In this document: positions 54,834 to 63,711 of the stretch, one piece after another
How the letters are laid out: each line of letters starts with the position of its first letter
Position numbering within the stretch: the first letter of the stretch is position 1
Assembly (NCBI RefSeq): GCF_005938655.1
Contig: NZ_VCQT01000046.1
Coordinates: forward strand, 62,001-126,000
DNA: 64,000 nucleotides
Source: Alloalcanivorax gelatiniphagus
Lineage (GTDB): Bacteria; Pseudomonadota; Gammaproteobacteria; Pseudomonadales; Alcanivoracaceae
Direction of reading: 5' to 3'
The notes under the pieces: model-generated
Database searches by the model: none
Told to the model about the DNA's origin: nothing
Seen by the model: the letters and a program-made list of their open reading frames with translations, nothing else
Translations under genes and position numbers: made by a program

Positions 54834-55822
54834 GGCGCGGAAATCGGGGCAGTGGTTTCCGCCGCGATCAGGCGTTCATCACCCGCCATGGCGCCGATCT
54901 GATCCATCAACCGCACCAGTTTGTCCGCGTAGGCCGGATCGGTGGCGTAACCGCCGCGCTGCAGGGCGCGGGCGGCGTCGGCGGGATCAGCGGCGGCGGC
55001 CACGCCGGCATAGCGTTGGTTGCCGGTGAGCAGGCGGCCGTGGTCGGCGAACGCATCCTGATAGGAGTCATACACCCGGAAGCGTTCCACCCGCCGTACC
55101 CGCTGGCCGTCGATGTATTCATGGGTGGTCACTTCGGTGGTGCGGCCGCGCCACCCGGAACCGGCCTTGATACCGAACAGGTTATGGCTGTCGGCGCCGT
55201 CCTCGGTGGTGATGCGGTGGCGGCCCCAGCCGGTTTCCAGAGCCGCCTGGGCCAGGATCAGCGGTGCCGGCACGCCGGTGCGGCGGGCCGCGTCCCGGGC
55301 CGGGGTCAGCAGCTCATTGATGAAAGCTTCGGGGGCGGACTGGCCCGCCGACGCCGGGGTATTGGCGGCGGCCCGCAGCGGCGGGCGCGGGGCATCCACG
55401 GCGCGCCGTTCAACCGCGTCCGCGGCGGGCCGGGCCGGGGCCGCTGACGGCGCGGCGGCGCCGGCCGCCGACACGCCGGGCAGTGCCCGGGGCGTGCCCT
55501 GGGCGATGTCCGCTTTGTCCACGTACTTGGAAAGCTGCGCCACCAGTTGGTCCGCCAGCCCCACGCCCCGGCCGGCCAGGTGCTGGGACAACTGCTGGTC
55601 GTAGAGGGATTCGTAGAAGCGCATCTGCGAGCTGTCGGTGAGACCGGAGCGTGGCACCGCGTCACGCATGGCCTGGATCATGCGGTGCAGGAACAGCCCT
55701 TCGAATTGGTTGGCGGCCTCGCGCAACTGGCCACCCGGGTCCCGGGCGGCGCCTTGCTTGAGGCGCTCCAGGCCCTGCATGTCCAGCGCGAAACGCGCCT
55801 GGGTGGGATCGCCGTTGATCAT
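54830..55822 (-). CDS. flgJ: FlgJ: rod scaffold and peptidoglycan hydrolase
   Basis: A two-domain protein of 330 residues: the N-terminal rod-capping domain (about 30-115; QLREAANQFEGLFLHRMIQAMRDAVP), an Ala/Pro linker (about 118-160) and a C-terminal glucosaminidase-type domain (about 165-315; PLILAQAALETGWGRHRI, NLFGIKAGSGWRG, YDSYQDAFADHGRLL) with catalytic Glu in ALETGWG. It opens the peptidoglycan for the rod. Start overlaps the flgI stop. Confidence 0.95.
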   Translation of the reverse strand: MINGDPTQARFALDMQGLERLKQGAARDPGGQLREAANQFEGLFLHRMIQAMRDAVPRSGLTDSSQMRFYESLYDQQLSQHLAGRGVGLADQLVAQLSKYVDKADIAQGTPRALPGVSAAGAAAPSAAPARPAADAVERRAVDAPRPPLRAAANTPASAGQSAPEAFINELLTPARDAARRTGVPAPLILAQAALETGWGRHRITTEDGADSHNLFGIKAGSGWRGRTTEVTTHEYIDGQRVRRVERFRVYDSYQDAFADHGRLLTGNQRYAGVAAAADPADAARALQRGGYATDPAYADKLVRLMDQIGAMAGDERLIAAETTAPISAP

Positions 55823-56943
55823 CAGATGATCTCCAGTTCCGCGCGCAGGGCCCCGGCGGCCTTGAGCGCTTCCAGAATCGACATCAGGTCCTGGGGCGTG
55901 GCGCCCAGGGCATTGAGGGCATCCACCACTTCCATCAGGTCGGCGCCTTCCACCATTCTCAGGGTGCCCGGTTGCTGACGGATGCTGATGTCGCTGTCCG
56001 GCACCACGGTGGTGTCACCCTGGCCGAACGGTGCCGGCTGGCTGACGCCGAAGCGGGTGTCGATCACCACCGACAGGCTGCCGTGGGCCACCGCCGCCGG
56101 CTTCAGGGTGACGCGGCCGTTCAGCACCACCGAGCCGGTACGCGCGTTGATCACCACCCGGGCCGGCGCCTCCGTGGGCGTCACGTAGACGCGCTCCACC
56201 CGGGCCATGAACGACACCCGGTCGTCGGCGGTGGTGGGGCCCTGCAAACGGATGGTGCGGGCGTTGGCGGCGCTGGCCACGGTGTCGCCGAATTCCGCGT
56301 TAATGGCGCGCACGGCGCGCTCGGCGGTGCCGAAGTCCGCCTCCCGCAGTTGCAGCTCCAATATGCCGTTGGCTTCGCCCAGGGCCAGCGGCACTTCCCG
56401 CTCCACCTGGGCACCGTTGGCGATGCGGCCACTGGCCTGCTGGTTGATCTGCACGCTGCTGCCACCGGACTCGGCGCCGGCGCCGCCCACCAGCAGGTTG
56501 CCCTGGGCCAGGGCGTAGGTGGCACCGTCGGCGCCTTTCAGGGGGGTCATCAACAGGGTGCCGCCGCGCAGGCTGCGGGCGTTGCCCAGGGACGACACCA
56601 CCACGTCGATGCGCTGCCCCGGCGCCGCGAACGGCGGCAGGTTGGCGGTGACCATCACCCCGGCCACGTTGCGCAGCTGCATGTTGGTGCCCGGCGGAAT
56701 GGTGATGCCGAGCTGGTTGAACATGTTGGTCAGGCTCTGGGTGGTGAACGGCGTCTGCATGGTCTGGTCACCGGTGCCGTCCAGGCCCACCACCAGGCCG
56801 TAGCCGATCAGCACGTTGTCGCGCACGCCGGCGAAGTCGGCCAGTTCACGCAGTGACTCGGCCCGTGCCACCGGCACCGCCAGCACCGTTAGCGCGGCGG
56901 CGGTGAGCAGCAACCGGCACAGCCGTTTCGGAAAAGATGCCAT
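55822..56943 (-). CDS. flgI: Flagellar P-ring protein FlgI
   Basis: A 373-residue periplasmic ring protein with signal peptide (cut near VARA) and conserved blocks GVRDNVLIGYGLVVGLDGTGDQT and VASSLGNARSLRGGTLLMTPL. FlgA (62118) is its assembly chaperone. Confidence 0.97.
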   Translation of the reverse strand: MASFPKRLCRLLLTAAALTVLAVPVARAESLRELADFAGVRDNVLIGYGLVVGLDGTGDQTMQTPFTTQSLTNMFNQLGITIPPGTNMQLRNVAGVMVTANLPPFAAPGQRIDVVVSSLGNARSLRGGTLLMTPLKGADGATYALAQGNLLVGGAGAESGGSSVQINQQASGRIANGAQVEREVPLALGEANGILELQLREADFGTAERAVRAINAEFGDTVASAANARTIRLQGPTTADDRVSFMARVERVYVTPTEAPARVVINARTGSVVLNGRVTLKPAAVAHGSLSVVIDTRFGVSQPAPFGQGDTTVVPDSDISIRQQPGTLRMVEGADLMEVVDALNALGATPQDLMSILEALKAAGALRAELEII

Positions 56944-56961
56944 GGAGCCCGGCCCTCGCCG

Positions 56962-57645
56962 TCAGAAAGGGGAAATGTTCAGGAAGAAACGTTGCAACCA
57001 GCCCATGGTCTGGGCCTCGTTGATGTAGCCGTCGCCCACGTACTCGATGCGCGCGTCCGCCACCTGGGTGGAGGCCACCCGGTTGCCGGCGGTGATTTCC
57101 ATGGGGTCCACCACGCCGGAGAAGCGAATGAACTCGGTGCCCTGGTTGATCAGAATCTGCTTCTCGCCGCGCACCCGCAGATTGCCGTTGCCGAGTACCT
57201 CCAGCACGGTGACGGTGATGGTGCCGCTGAAGGTGTTCTGCGCCTGGGAACCACCGCCGCCCTGGAAGGTGTTCTGCCCGGTGACGTCGAAGCCATAGTC
57301 GTTCAGATCCTCCAGCCCCTTGGGCACCGCCGTGGGGGTGAGCGCCGCCGAGCCGTTCCGGTCCGCGTTGCTCTGCGAACTCTTCGAGGCGCTGACCTGT
57401 TCGTCGAGCACCACGGTGAGCATATCGCCGATCATCACCGGACGGCGGTCCTCGAACAGCGGCCGGTAGCCGCGCCGGGCCTGGAACAGGGAACCGTTGG
57501 GCTCCGCCGGGGGCGGCTGGGGAATCGCCACCTTTTCCTGCTCCCCCACCACCGAGGGCCGGGGCAGCTGGGCACAACCGGACAGCGCCAGGATGGCGAT
57601 AACAACGGGGACCATTACAGGGGCGACGGGCTTCATCCGCTTCAT
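56962..57645 (-). CDS. flgH: Flagellar L-ring lipoprotein FlgH
   Basis: An outer-membrane ring lipoprotein of 227 residues, with lipobox LSGC near residue 24 and blocks [32 protein letters not shown] and [29 protein letters not shown] second in-frame ATG three codons in is also possible as the start. Confidence 0.96.
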   Translation of the reverse strand: MKRMKPVAPVMVPVVIAILALSGCAQLPRPSVVGEQEKVAIPQPPPAEPNGSLFQARRGYRPLFEDRRPVMIGDMLTVVLDEQVSASKSSQSNADRNGSAALTPTAVPKGLEDLNDYGFDVTGQNTFQGGGGSQAQNTFSGTITVTVLEVLGNGNLRVRGEKQILINQGTEFIRFSGVVDPMEITAGNRVASTQVADARIEYVGDGYINEAQTMGWLQRFFLNISPF

Positions 57646-57655
57646 CCGTTCAAGA

Positions 57656-58438
57656 TCAGAGCTGGGCCAGACGCGACAGCATTTCGTCGGAGGTCTGCAC
57701 CGCCTTGCTGTTGATTTCGTAGGCGCGCTGGGTCTGGATCATGTTCACCATTTCCTCCACCACATTGACGTTGGAGGTTTCCACATAGGCCTGGTAAAGG
57801 CTGCCGGCGCCGTTCAGGCCGGGGGTGGTTTCGGTGCGCATGCCGGAGGCGGAGGTTTCCAGGTACAGGTTCTCACCCACGCTTTCCAGGCCGGCCGGAT
57901 TGACGAAGGTGGACAGGGTCAGCTGGCCCACCTGGGTGCTCTGGTTGGAGCCCGGCTCGGTGATGGTCACCAGGCCGTCCTTGCCCACCGTCACCGACAG
58001 GGCGTTGTCGGGAATCAGCACCGCCGGTTCCAGGGGGTAACCGCTGGAGGTCACCATCTGACCGTTCTGGTCGAGCTGGAAACTGCCGTCACGGGTATAG
58101 GCGATGTTGCCGTCGGGCATCCGCACCTGGAAAAAGCCCTTGCCGTTGATGGCCAGGTCCCGGGAGTTGCCGGTGTTTTCCAGACCGCCCTGGCTGTGCA
58201 GCCGTTCGGTGGCCACCGGGCGCACCCCGGAGCCAACCTGCATGCCGGACGGCAGATTGTTCTGCACGTCATTGGCGCCGCCGGGCTGACGCAGGTTCTG
58301 ATAGAGCAGATCCTCGAACACGGCGCGGGTTTTCTTGAAACCGTTGGTGCTGACGTTGGCCAGGTTGTTGGCGATTACGTCCATCTTGACCTGTTGGGAT
58401 TCAAGACCGGTTTTCGCCGTCCACAGTGATTTAATCAT
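57656..58438 (-). CDS. flgG: Distal rod protein FlgG
   Basis: A 260-residue axial protein: N-terminus [38 protein letters not shown] and C-terminus [38 protein letters not shown], both family signatures. Confidence 0.98.
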   Translation of the reverse strand: MIKSLWTAKTGLESQQVKMDVIANNLANVSTNGFKKTRAVFEDLLYQNLRQPGGANDVQNNLPSGMQVGSGVRPVATERLHSQGGLENTGNSRDLAINGKGFFQVRMPDGNIAYTRDGSFQLDQNGQMVTSSGYPLEPAVLIPDNALSVTVGKDGLVTITEPGSNQSTQVGQLTLSTFVNPAGLESVGENLYLETSASGMRTETTPGLNGAGSLYQAYVETSNVNVVEEMVNMIQTQRAYEINSKAVQTSDEMLSRLAQL

Positions 58439-58458
58439 GGCGTTTCCTCGTGCTTAAC

Positions 58459-59199
58459 TCAGTTGATCGACAGCAGGCTGTTGGCCCGCTGGTCGTTCTG
58501 GTCGGCGCTTTCAATCACTTTCATCTGCATTTCGTAGCGGCGACCGTTGTCGATCATCGCCACCATGCTTTCGATCGGGCTGACGTTGCTGCCTTCCAGG
58601 GCTCCGGACACCAGCTTTGCTTCCTCGTCGCGGCCCAGCGGGTTGCCGTTGGCGGCGCGGAACAGGCCGTCCTCGCCCCGGCGCAGATCGCCGGCATCGC
58701 CGTCCACCAGCTTGAGGCGGCCAATGCGCACCAGCGCGTCCGGGTCCTCGCCGGCGCCGATGGCGCTGAGCGTGCCGTCGGCGCCCATCGACAGGCTGGC
58801 GCCCAGCGGCACCAGGATCGGGCCGTTCTCGCCGACCACCGGGCGGCCGGCGCTGGTCAGCACACCGTCGCCGTTCACCTGCAGGTCGCCCCGGCGGGTG
58901 TAGGCTTCGCCGCCACCGTCCGGCTGCACCGCCAGCCAGGCATTGCCCTGCAGCGCCACGTCCAGATCCCGCCCGGTGGCGTTCACCGGGCCGGCGCTGA
59001 AGTCCGACCCGGGGGTCGAGGCCATCACCGAGGTGCGGGTGGGCAGCAGGCCATCGCCCTGCACCGGCACCGCCCGCAGCGCGTGCAGCTGGGCGCGGAA
59101 GCCGGCGGTGCTGGTGTTGGCCAGGTTGTTGCTCACCACCGACTGGCGATCCATGGTTTGCTTGGCACCGCTCATGGCGGTGTAGAGGATGCGGTCCAT
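58459..59199 (-). CDS. flgF: Proximal rod protein FlgF
   Basis: A 246-residue axial protein beginning MDRILYTAMSGAKQTMDRQSVVSNNLANTSTAGFRAQ and ending SPIESMVAMIDNGRRYEMQMKVIESADQNDQRANSLLSI. Lies between flgE and flgG. Confidence 0.97.
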   Translation of the reverse strand: MDRILYTAMSGAKQTMDRQSVVSNNLANTSTAGFRAQLHALRAVPVQGDGLLPTRTSVMASTPGSDFSAGPVNATGRDLDVALQGNAWLAVQPDGGGEAYTRRGDLQVNGDGVLTSAGRPVVGENGPILVPLGASLSMGADGTLSAIGAGEDPDALVRIGRLKLVDGDAGDLRRGEDGLFRAANGNPLGRDEEAKLVSGALEGSNVSPIESMVAMIDNGRRYEMQMKVIESADQNDQRANSLLSIN

Positions 59200-59203
59200 G
59201 GGA

Positions 59204-60394
59204 TTACCTCAGGTTGACGGCGCTCTGCAGCACTTCGTCCTGCACCTTGATGGTCTGGGTGTTGGCCTGGTAGTTACGCTGGGCCACGATCAGATCCACC
59301 AGCGCGGAGGTCAGGTCCACGTTGGAGTTCTCCAGGGAACCGGGCTCCAGGCTGCCGAACTGGCCCTGGCCCGCCAGGCCCAGCAGTGCCTGGCCGGAGG
59401 CGCCGCTTTCCACCCAGGCGTTGTCGCCCACCATCTCCAGGCCTTCCGGGTTACGGAAGTTGGCCAGGGCGATGGTGCCCAGCACCTGGGATTTCTCGTT
59501 GGAGTAGTTGCCGATGATGTTGCCGACCTCATCGAAGGTCACGCCCACCAGGGCGCCGGCGGTGTAGCCGTTCTGGGTCAGGGAGTCGAGCGCGAAGTCC
59601 TGGCCGAACTGGGTGGTGCCGTCGAAGTCCAGGCTGAAGTTCAGCGCATCGGCGCCACCGCCCGGAGTGAAGGTGTAGTTGCCGTAGTTGCTGGCCACTT
59701 CGTCCAGGGTACCGTTGCCGTTGAACACCAGCTGGCCCACATTGGCGTTGTCCGGGTTGCCGTCCACCGCCACCCGTACTTCCCAGGTGTTGTCGGCGGT
59801 CTTGGTGAAGTAGGTGGTCATGGTGCGCTGCACGCCCAGGGAATCGTAGGCGGTGCCGGTGTTGGCATAGGTATAGCTGTCGGAATCGGTGGCGTCGAAC
59901 GGCACCGTGGCACGGTCCACATTGGGGCTGGTGGCGTCCAGGTTGAAGGACGCCTTCACCGCGCTGGTGGGTACCGCCTGCATGGAGCCGGCGGGCACCT
60001 GCAGCACGCCCGGCTGGCCGCCGGTGCCGACCCCGGCGGGGAAGCCGGTGAGGCGCGCGCCCTGGGCGTTTTCCAGGTAACCGTCGGCGGTCAGGGAGAA
60101 CTGGCCGTTACGGGAATAGACCACCTGTTCCCCCTGCTGGAAGCGGAAGAAGCCGCCACCATTGATGCCCAGGTCCAGGTTACGGCCGGTGGATTCCAGG
60201 GTGCCGTTGGAAAAATCCTGCAGCACCGCCGCCACCCGCACGCCCTGGCCGGCCAGGGCCCCGGTGTACACGTCGGCGAACTGGGTGGTGGAGCCTTTGA
60301 AGCCCACGGTTTGAGAGTTGGCGATGTTGTTGCCGACCACGTCCAGGTTGGTGGCGGCGGCATTAAGACCGCTCAGTGCCTGTGAAAAACCCAT
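59204..60394 (-). CDS. flgE: Hook protein FlgE
   Basis: Main hook subunit of 396 residues. N-terminus MGFSQALSGLNAAATNLDVVGNNIANSQTVGFKGS, a variable middle, and C-terminus SNVDLTSALVDLIVAQRNYQANTQTIKVQDEVLQSAVNLR. Length is near the 402 residues of the enteric protein. Confidence 0.97.
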   Translation of the reverse strand: MGFSQALSGLNAAATNLDVVGNNIANSQTVGFKGSTTQFADVYTGALAGQGVRVAAVLQDFSNGTLESTGRNLDLGINGGGFFRFQQGEQVVYSRNGQFSLTADGYLENAQGARLTGFPAGVGTGGQPGVLQVPAGSMQAVPTSAVKASFNLDATSPNVDRATVPFDATDSDSYTYANTGTAYDSLGVQRTMTTYFTKTADNTWEVRVAVDGNPDNANVGQLVFNGNGTLDEVASNYGNYTFTPGGGADALNFSLDFDGTTQFGQDFALDSLTQNGYTAGALVGVTFDEVGNIIGNYSNEKSQVLGTIALANFRNPEGLEMVGDNAWVESGASGQALLGLAGQGQFGSLEPGSLENSNVDLTSALVDLIVAQRNYQANTQTIKVQDEVLQSAVNLR

Positions 60395-60425
60395 CTGTCT
60401 GCTCCTCGGAGTTGCGGAATGCGGG

Positions 60426-61103
60426 TCAGAGAATCTGGCGGATATCCGCCAGCTTCACCGGTTCGGAAATGCCGCCCAGATCCAGGCGCGGCGCCCCCTG
60501 GGGGTCCAGGCTCACGCCGTTCACCAGGGCATAGTTAAGCTGCGTGACGGGCACGTCCTCACCGTCGGCGGTGGCTTCCACGGAAACGCTGTAGGCCCCC
60601 TTCGGCGCGATCTCGCCGTCGTCCATCTCACCGTTCCAGGTGAAGGATTCCACCCCGGCGTCCATGGCGAAGGGATCGAACCGGCGCACCACCTCGCCAT
60701 TGCCGTTGCGAATGGTGATGCGGACTTCCTCGGCGGCGCCGCCCAGTTCGATACCGAACGGCGTGGAGGAACCGTCCTCACCCATCAGAATCCGCTCGCC
60801 GGGCACCAGCACGCCCTTGCCGATCAGACCGGCGGCCTGGATCGCCTGGCCGGCGTCCAGCTGCCCGGTGATCGCTTCCAGGGTGGTGTTGAGTTCCTTG
60901 ATGCCGCTGACCGTGTTGATCTGCGCCAGCTGGGAGGTCATCTCCGCGTTCTCCATGGGGTTCATGGGGTCCTGGTTACGCAGCTGGGTGACCAGCAGGG
61001 TCATGAAACTGTCCTGCAGATCGTCGGCGTCGGTGCCGTAGCTGGCGGCGGAGGCGGCGCGGCCGTTGATGGCGTTAAGGGTGCTGGTGTCGATGGCGCT
61101 CAT
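60426..61103 (-). CDS. flgD: Hook cap (scaffold) protein FlgD
   Basis: A 225-residue hook assembly scaffold. N-terminal DSFMTLLVTQLRNQDPMNPMENAEMTSQLAQINTVSGI is diagnostic (here with LQDSFMTLL); the C-terminal half has FlgD Ig/Tudor-like folds with GAYSVSVEA. It starts at the flgC stop. Confidence 0.96.
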   Translation of the reverse strand: MSAIDTSTLNAINGRAASAASYGTDADDLQDSFMTLLVTQLRNQDPMNPMENAEMTSQLAQINTVSGIKELNTTLEAITGQLDAGQAIQAAGLIGKGVLVPGERILMGEDGSSTPFGIELGGAAEEVRITIRNGNGEVVRRFDPFAMDAGVESFTWNGEMDDGEIAPKGAYSVSVEATADGEDVPVTQLNYALVNGVSLDPQGAPRLDLGGISEPVKLADIRQIL

Positions 61104-61510
61104 CAGTTCTCTCCCAGGGTCAGCGTCTTCATCATCAGCTGCTTGCTGGTATTGAGGACTTCCACGTTGGCTTGATAGGAGCGGGACGCGGAGATCATGT
61201 TGACCATCTCGTGCACCGGTTCCACGTTGGGCATGGTCACGTAACCTTCCTCGTCGGCCAGCGGGTGCCGCGGCTGGTACTCCCGCCGCATCGGCGCGTT
61301 GTCCTCCACCACGCCGCGCACCGCCACGCCGCCCACGCCGCTGCCGTTCTGGTCGCGGGCCTCGAACATCACCTGCTTGGCGCGGTAGGGCTGGCCATCC
61401 GGCCCGGCCACGCTGTCGGCGTTGGCCATATTGCTGGCGGTCACGTTCATACGCTGGGCCTGGGCACTCATGGCCGAGCCGGAAATCTCAAAAATCGAAA
61501 ACATGGACAT
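61103..61510 (-). CDS. flgC: Proximal rod protein FlgC
   Basis: A 135-residue axial protein: [43 protein letters not shown] and a C-terminal [34 protein letters not shown]. Confidence 0.97.
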   Translation of the reverse strand: MSMFSIFEISGSAMSAQAQRMNVTASNMANADSVAGPDGQPYRAKQVMFEARDQNGSGVGGVAVRGVVEDNAPMRREYQPRHPLADEEGYVTMPNVEPVHEMVNMISASRSYQANVEVLNTSKQLMMKTLTLGEN

Positions 61511-61534
61511 GGTTGTCTCCTTGGGCGCTGGCCG

Positions 61535-61948
61535 TTATTCCGACTGCATCGCCGACTTGAGTCCCTGGATGCGGCTGTTGAGCATGGACAGCGCGGTCTG
61601 GTAACGCACCGAGTTGTCCACGAACTGCACCCGTTCCACATCCATATTGACGGTGTTGCCGTCCAGGCTGGGCTGGTCCGGCACCCGGTAGAGCAGATCC
61701 CCCACCGTCGAAGAGGGGCCGTGGCCGGCCAGGTGCCGCGCCGAGGTGGTGCGCATGGCCAGACCACCCTGGCCGGGCTGTTCCGGGCCCATGGCCCGGG
61801 ACAGCTCACGGCCGAAATCAAAATCACGCGCCTTGAAGTTGGGCGTGTCGGCGTTGGCGATATTGTTCGCCAGCACCTGCTGCCGTTGGTGGCGCAGCCC
61901 CAGCGCCTGCTGGTCGTAGTCAAGGGCGGCGGCGAGCCGGTCGATCAT
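61535..61948 (-). CDS. flgB: Proximal rod protein FlgB
   Basis: A 137-residue axial protein: ALGLRHQRQQVLANNIANADTPNFKARDFDF near the N-terminus and MDVERVQFVDNSVRYQTALSMLNSRIQGLKSAMQ at the end. First gene of flgB-J, divergent from flgA. Confidence 0.97.
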   Translation of the reverse strand: MIDRLAAALDYDQQALGLRHQRQQVLANNIANADTPNFKARDFDFGRELSRAMGPEQPGQGGLAMRTTSARHLAGHGPSSTVGDLLYRVPDQPSLDGNTVNMDVERVQFVDNSVRYQTALSMLNSRIQGLKSAMQSE

Positions 61949-61983
61949 GCCGGGACTCCTCGATCAAAAGGGAATGGACCACT

Positions 61984-62035
61984 GCCATACTGGCAACAAA
62001 GCGGTCCGTGCAAAGGCGAAAACAAACCGCGATTT
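61984..62035. promoter_or_regulatory. Control region between flgB and flgA
   Basis: Contains the palindrome TGCCATACTGGCA (61983-61995), whose core GCCATACTGGC is shared with the fliL promoter region, and on the minus strand AAATCGC, about 10 bases, CGCCTTTG, a weak FlhD4C2-like pair. In enteric bacteria a single FlhDC region drives flgA and flgB divergently. Confidence 0.3.
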
Positions 62036-62117
62036 GCCCCCCATTTCCAATCTTCGTCCGTTCGCCAACGGCCTAGAATGGACCCATGATTGGTGAAACC
62101 CCCGGAGGCCCACACCC

Positions 62118-62825
62118 ATGTTCCGTTGCCTGGCGCGCCTGCTGACATTGATACTGTGCCTGTGCCTGTGGTGCGGCGCGGCGCCGGGCGCCGATGCGGC
62201 CCCGGCGAATAGCGACGATCCGGTGGCGGAGGTGGCACGGGTTTTCCTCACGCAACGGGCCCAGGCGCTGGACGGCACCGTGACCGTGACGGTGGCGCCG
62301 GCCACCGCCACCCTGCCGCCCTGCCCGGCGCCCCGGGCGTTCCTGCCCGGCCAGGGCCAGCCGCTGGCCGGCCGGGTGACGGTGGGCATACGTTGCCAGG
62401 ACAGCGGCGCCACGGTGCGCTATCGGCGGGCACGGGTGTCGGTGAGCGGCGACTACTGGGTGACCGCCCGGGCGCTGGACGCCGGCACGGTGATCGGCGC
62501 GGATATGCTGGAACAGCGGCACGGCGATCTGGCCGGGCTGCCGGACCAGGCATTGACGCGGCGGGACCAGTTGCTGGGGCTGGAGACGCGCCGGCCGCTG
62601 GCCGCCGGCGTGGTGCCGCAAAGCCACCAGCTGCGCCGGCCCCCGCTGATCGAACGGCGCCAGCCGGTGACCCTGGTGGCCGGTGGCGAGGGGTTCCGGA
62701 TCACCCGCGAGGGCCGGGCCCTGGACGAGGCCGGCCTGGGTGGCCAGGTGCGGGTGCGGCTGCCCGACCGTCAGGTGGTCACCGCCCGGGTCACCGGCCC
62801 CGGCGAAGCACGGGTACAATATTGA
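62118..62825 (+). CDS. flgA: P-ring assembly chaperone FlgA
   Basis: A 235-residue periplasmic chaperone with signal peptide (LLTLILCLCLWCGAAPGADA) and a SAF-type C-terminal domain (YWVTARALDAGTVIGADMLEQRHGDLAGLPDQALT, then TRRPLAAGVVPQSHQLRRPPLIERRQPVTLVAGGEGF). Monocistronic before flgMN, which have their own promoter. Confidence 0.94.
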   Translation: MFRCLARLLTLILCLCLWCGAAPGADAAPANSDDPVAEVARVFLTQRAQALDGTVTVTVAPATATLPPCPAPRAFLPGQGQPLAGRVTVGIRCQDSGATVRYRRARVSVSGDYWVTARALDAGTVIGADMLEQRHGDLAGLPDQALTRRDQLLGLETRRPLAAGVVPQSHQLRRPPLIERRQPVTLVAGGEGFRITREGRALDEAGLGGQVRVRLPDRQVVTARVTGPGEARVQY

Positions 62826-62865
62826 GTGGCCGGGATTGAAGCCCCGGGCCTTTGAATATGCAAAA

Positions 62866-62881
62866 TGTGACCTTGGTCACC
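62866..62881. promoter_or_regulatory. CRP-like operator upstream of flgM
   Basis: TGTGACCTTGGTCACC matches TGTGA-N6-TCACA at 9 of 10 positions. It lies 10 bases upstream of the flgM sigma-28 -35, centred near -50 of the predicted start. Confidence 0.55.
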
Positions 62882-62890
62882 CGCGACCGT

Positions 62891-62917
62891 TAAAGTTGGA
62901 GCGCGCCCGGCCGATAC
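62891..62917 (+). promoter_or_regulatory. Sigma-28 promoter of flgMN
   Basis: TAAAGTTG, 11 bases, GCCGATAC. The -35 is the closest to TAAAGTTT in the window. Confidence 0.85.
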
Positions 62918-62933
62918 TCGGAGGGAACGCGTG

Positions 62934-62951
62934 ATGGAGGCTCTCCCTTGA
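62934..62951 (+). CDS. Five-codon leader ORF overlapping the flgM start
   Basis: ATG followed by four codons and TGA (peptide MEALP). GGAGGG lies 8 bases before its ATG, and its TGA overlaps the TTG start of flgM (TTGA). It may couple flgM translation to that of a strong initiation site. Chance occurrence cannot be excluded. Confidence 0.3.
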   Translation: MEALP

Positions 62952-63235
62952 AAATCGACAACATCTCTCCGCTGACCCAACCCGGTTCGGTAGTACCCGG
63001 CAAGGCCAGCGACAAGGTCACGGCGCAAGGCACCCCCGCGGAAAAGGGCGCCGGCGAAATCGCACACCTGCGGCCGCCCACCGGCGACGGCCAGGACATC
63101 GACACCGCCCGGGTGGAGGAACTGCGTCAGGCGATCGCCGACGGCACCCTGGAAATCCACGCCGACCGCATCGCCGATGGCCTTATCGACAGCGTACGGG
63201 ATATGCTTGGCGAAGCCGACGGTCAGGAAGGCTGA
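62948..63235 (+). CDS. flgM: Anti-sigma-28 factor FlgM
   Basis: Binds FliA until the hook is finished, then is exported. A 95-residue protein with an unstructured Lys/Gly-rich N-half (MKIDNISPLTQPGSV) and a C-terminal helical FliA-binding half (TARVEELRQAIADGTLEIHADRIADGLIDSVRDML). The start is TTG at 62948: no ATG or GTG is in frame nearby, and GGAGG lies 7 bases upstream. Confidence 0.95.
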   Translation: MKIDNISPLTQPGSVVPGKASDKVTAQGTPAEKGAGEIAHLRPPTGDGQDIDTARVEELRQAIADGTLEIHADRIADGLIDSVRDMLGEADGQEG

Positions 63236-63236
63236 T

Positions 63237-63686
63237 ATGGGCCTGGCGGCGCACCTGCGCGATCACCGCGCCCGCCTGGACGCCCTGGTCACCTTGCTTG
63301 ACCAGGAGCGCGCCCTGCTGGCCGACGGCCGCGTGGACGGCGAGCAGCTGGCCCGGGTGGCCGAGCACAAGAGTGCCGCCCTGGCCGAGCTGGAGCGGTT
63401 CGAACGGCACCGGCGCCAGGTGCAGCAGCGGCTCGGCTACAGCGACGACCGGCAGGGCGACCAGCGCGCCGCCGCGGACGCCGGGTGCGCCGAGCTGTGG
63501 CATGGTATTCTTGATGCCGCCCGTCACGCCGCGCGGTTGAACCGTGATAACGGCACCATGATCGGCGTGCGCATGGAGCACAACCAACGCCTGCTCAACG
63601 TGTTGCGGGATCAGGCGGAAGGCGGGCTGTACGGCCCGGACGGCCAGGCCCGGGGCAACGGCCGTCGGCTCGACCAGCGCGTCTGA
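63237..63686 (+). CDS. flgN: Flagellar export chaperone FlgN
   Basis: A 149-residue helical chaperone for FlgK and FlgL, placed one base after flgM as in E. coli. Helical pattern LAAHLRDHRARLDALVTLLDQERALL and a late LNRDNGTMIGVRMEHNQRLLNVL. The start at 63237 follows the flgM stop; an earlier in-frame start would overlap flgM by 60 bases. Confidence 0.9.
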   Translation: MGLAAHLRDHRARLDALVTLLDQERALLADGRVDGEQLARVAEHKSAALAELERFERHRRQVQQRLGYSDDRQGDQRAAADAGCAELWHGILDAARHAARLNRDNGTMIGVRMEHNQRLLNVLRDQAEGGLYGPDGQARGNGRRLDQRV

Positions 63687-63711
63687 CTTCGAACATCAGG
63701 AATTCCGCTTC

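Noticed and set aside
52766-55447. An 893-codon plus-strand frame opposite flgL/flgK/flgJ
   Set aside because: It covers three conserved minus-strand genes and has shadow-frame composition.
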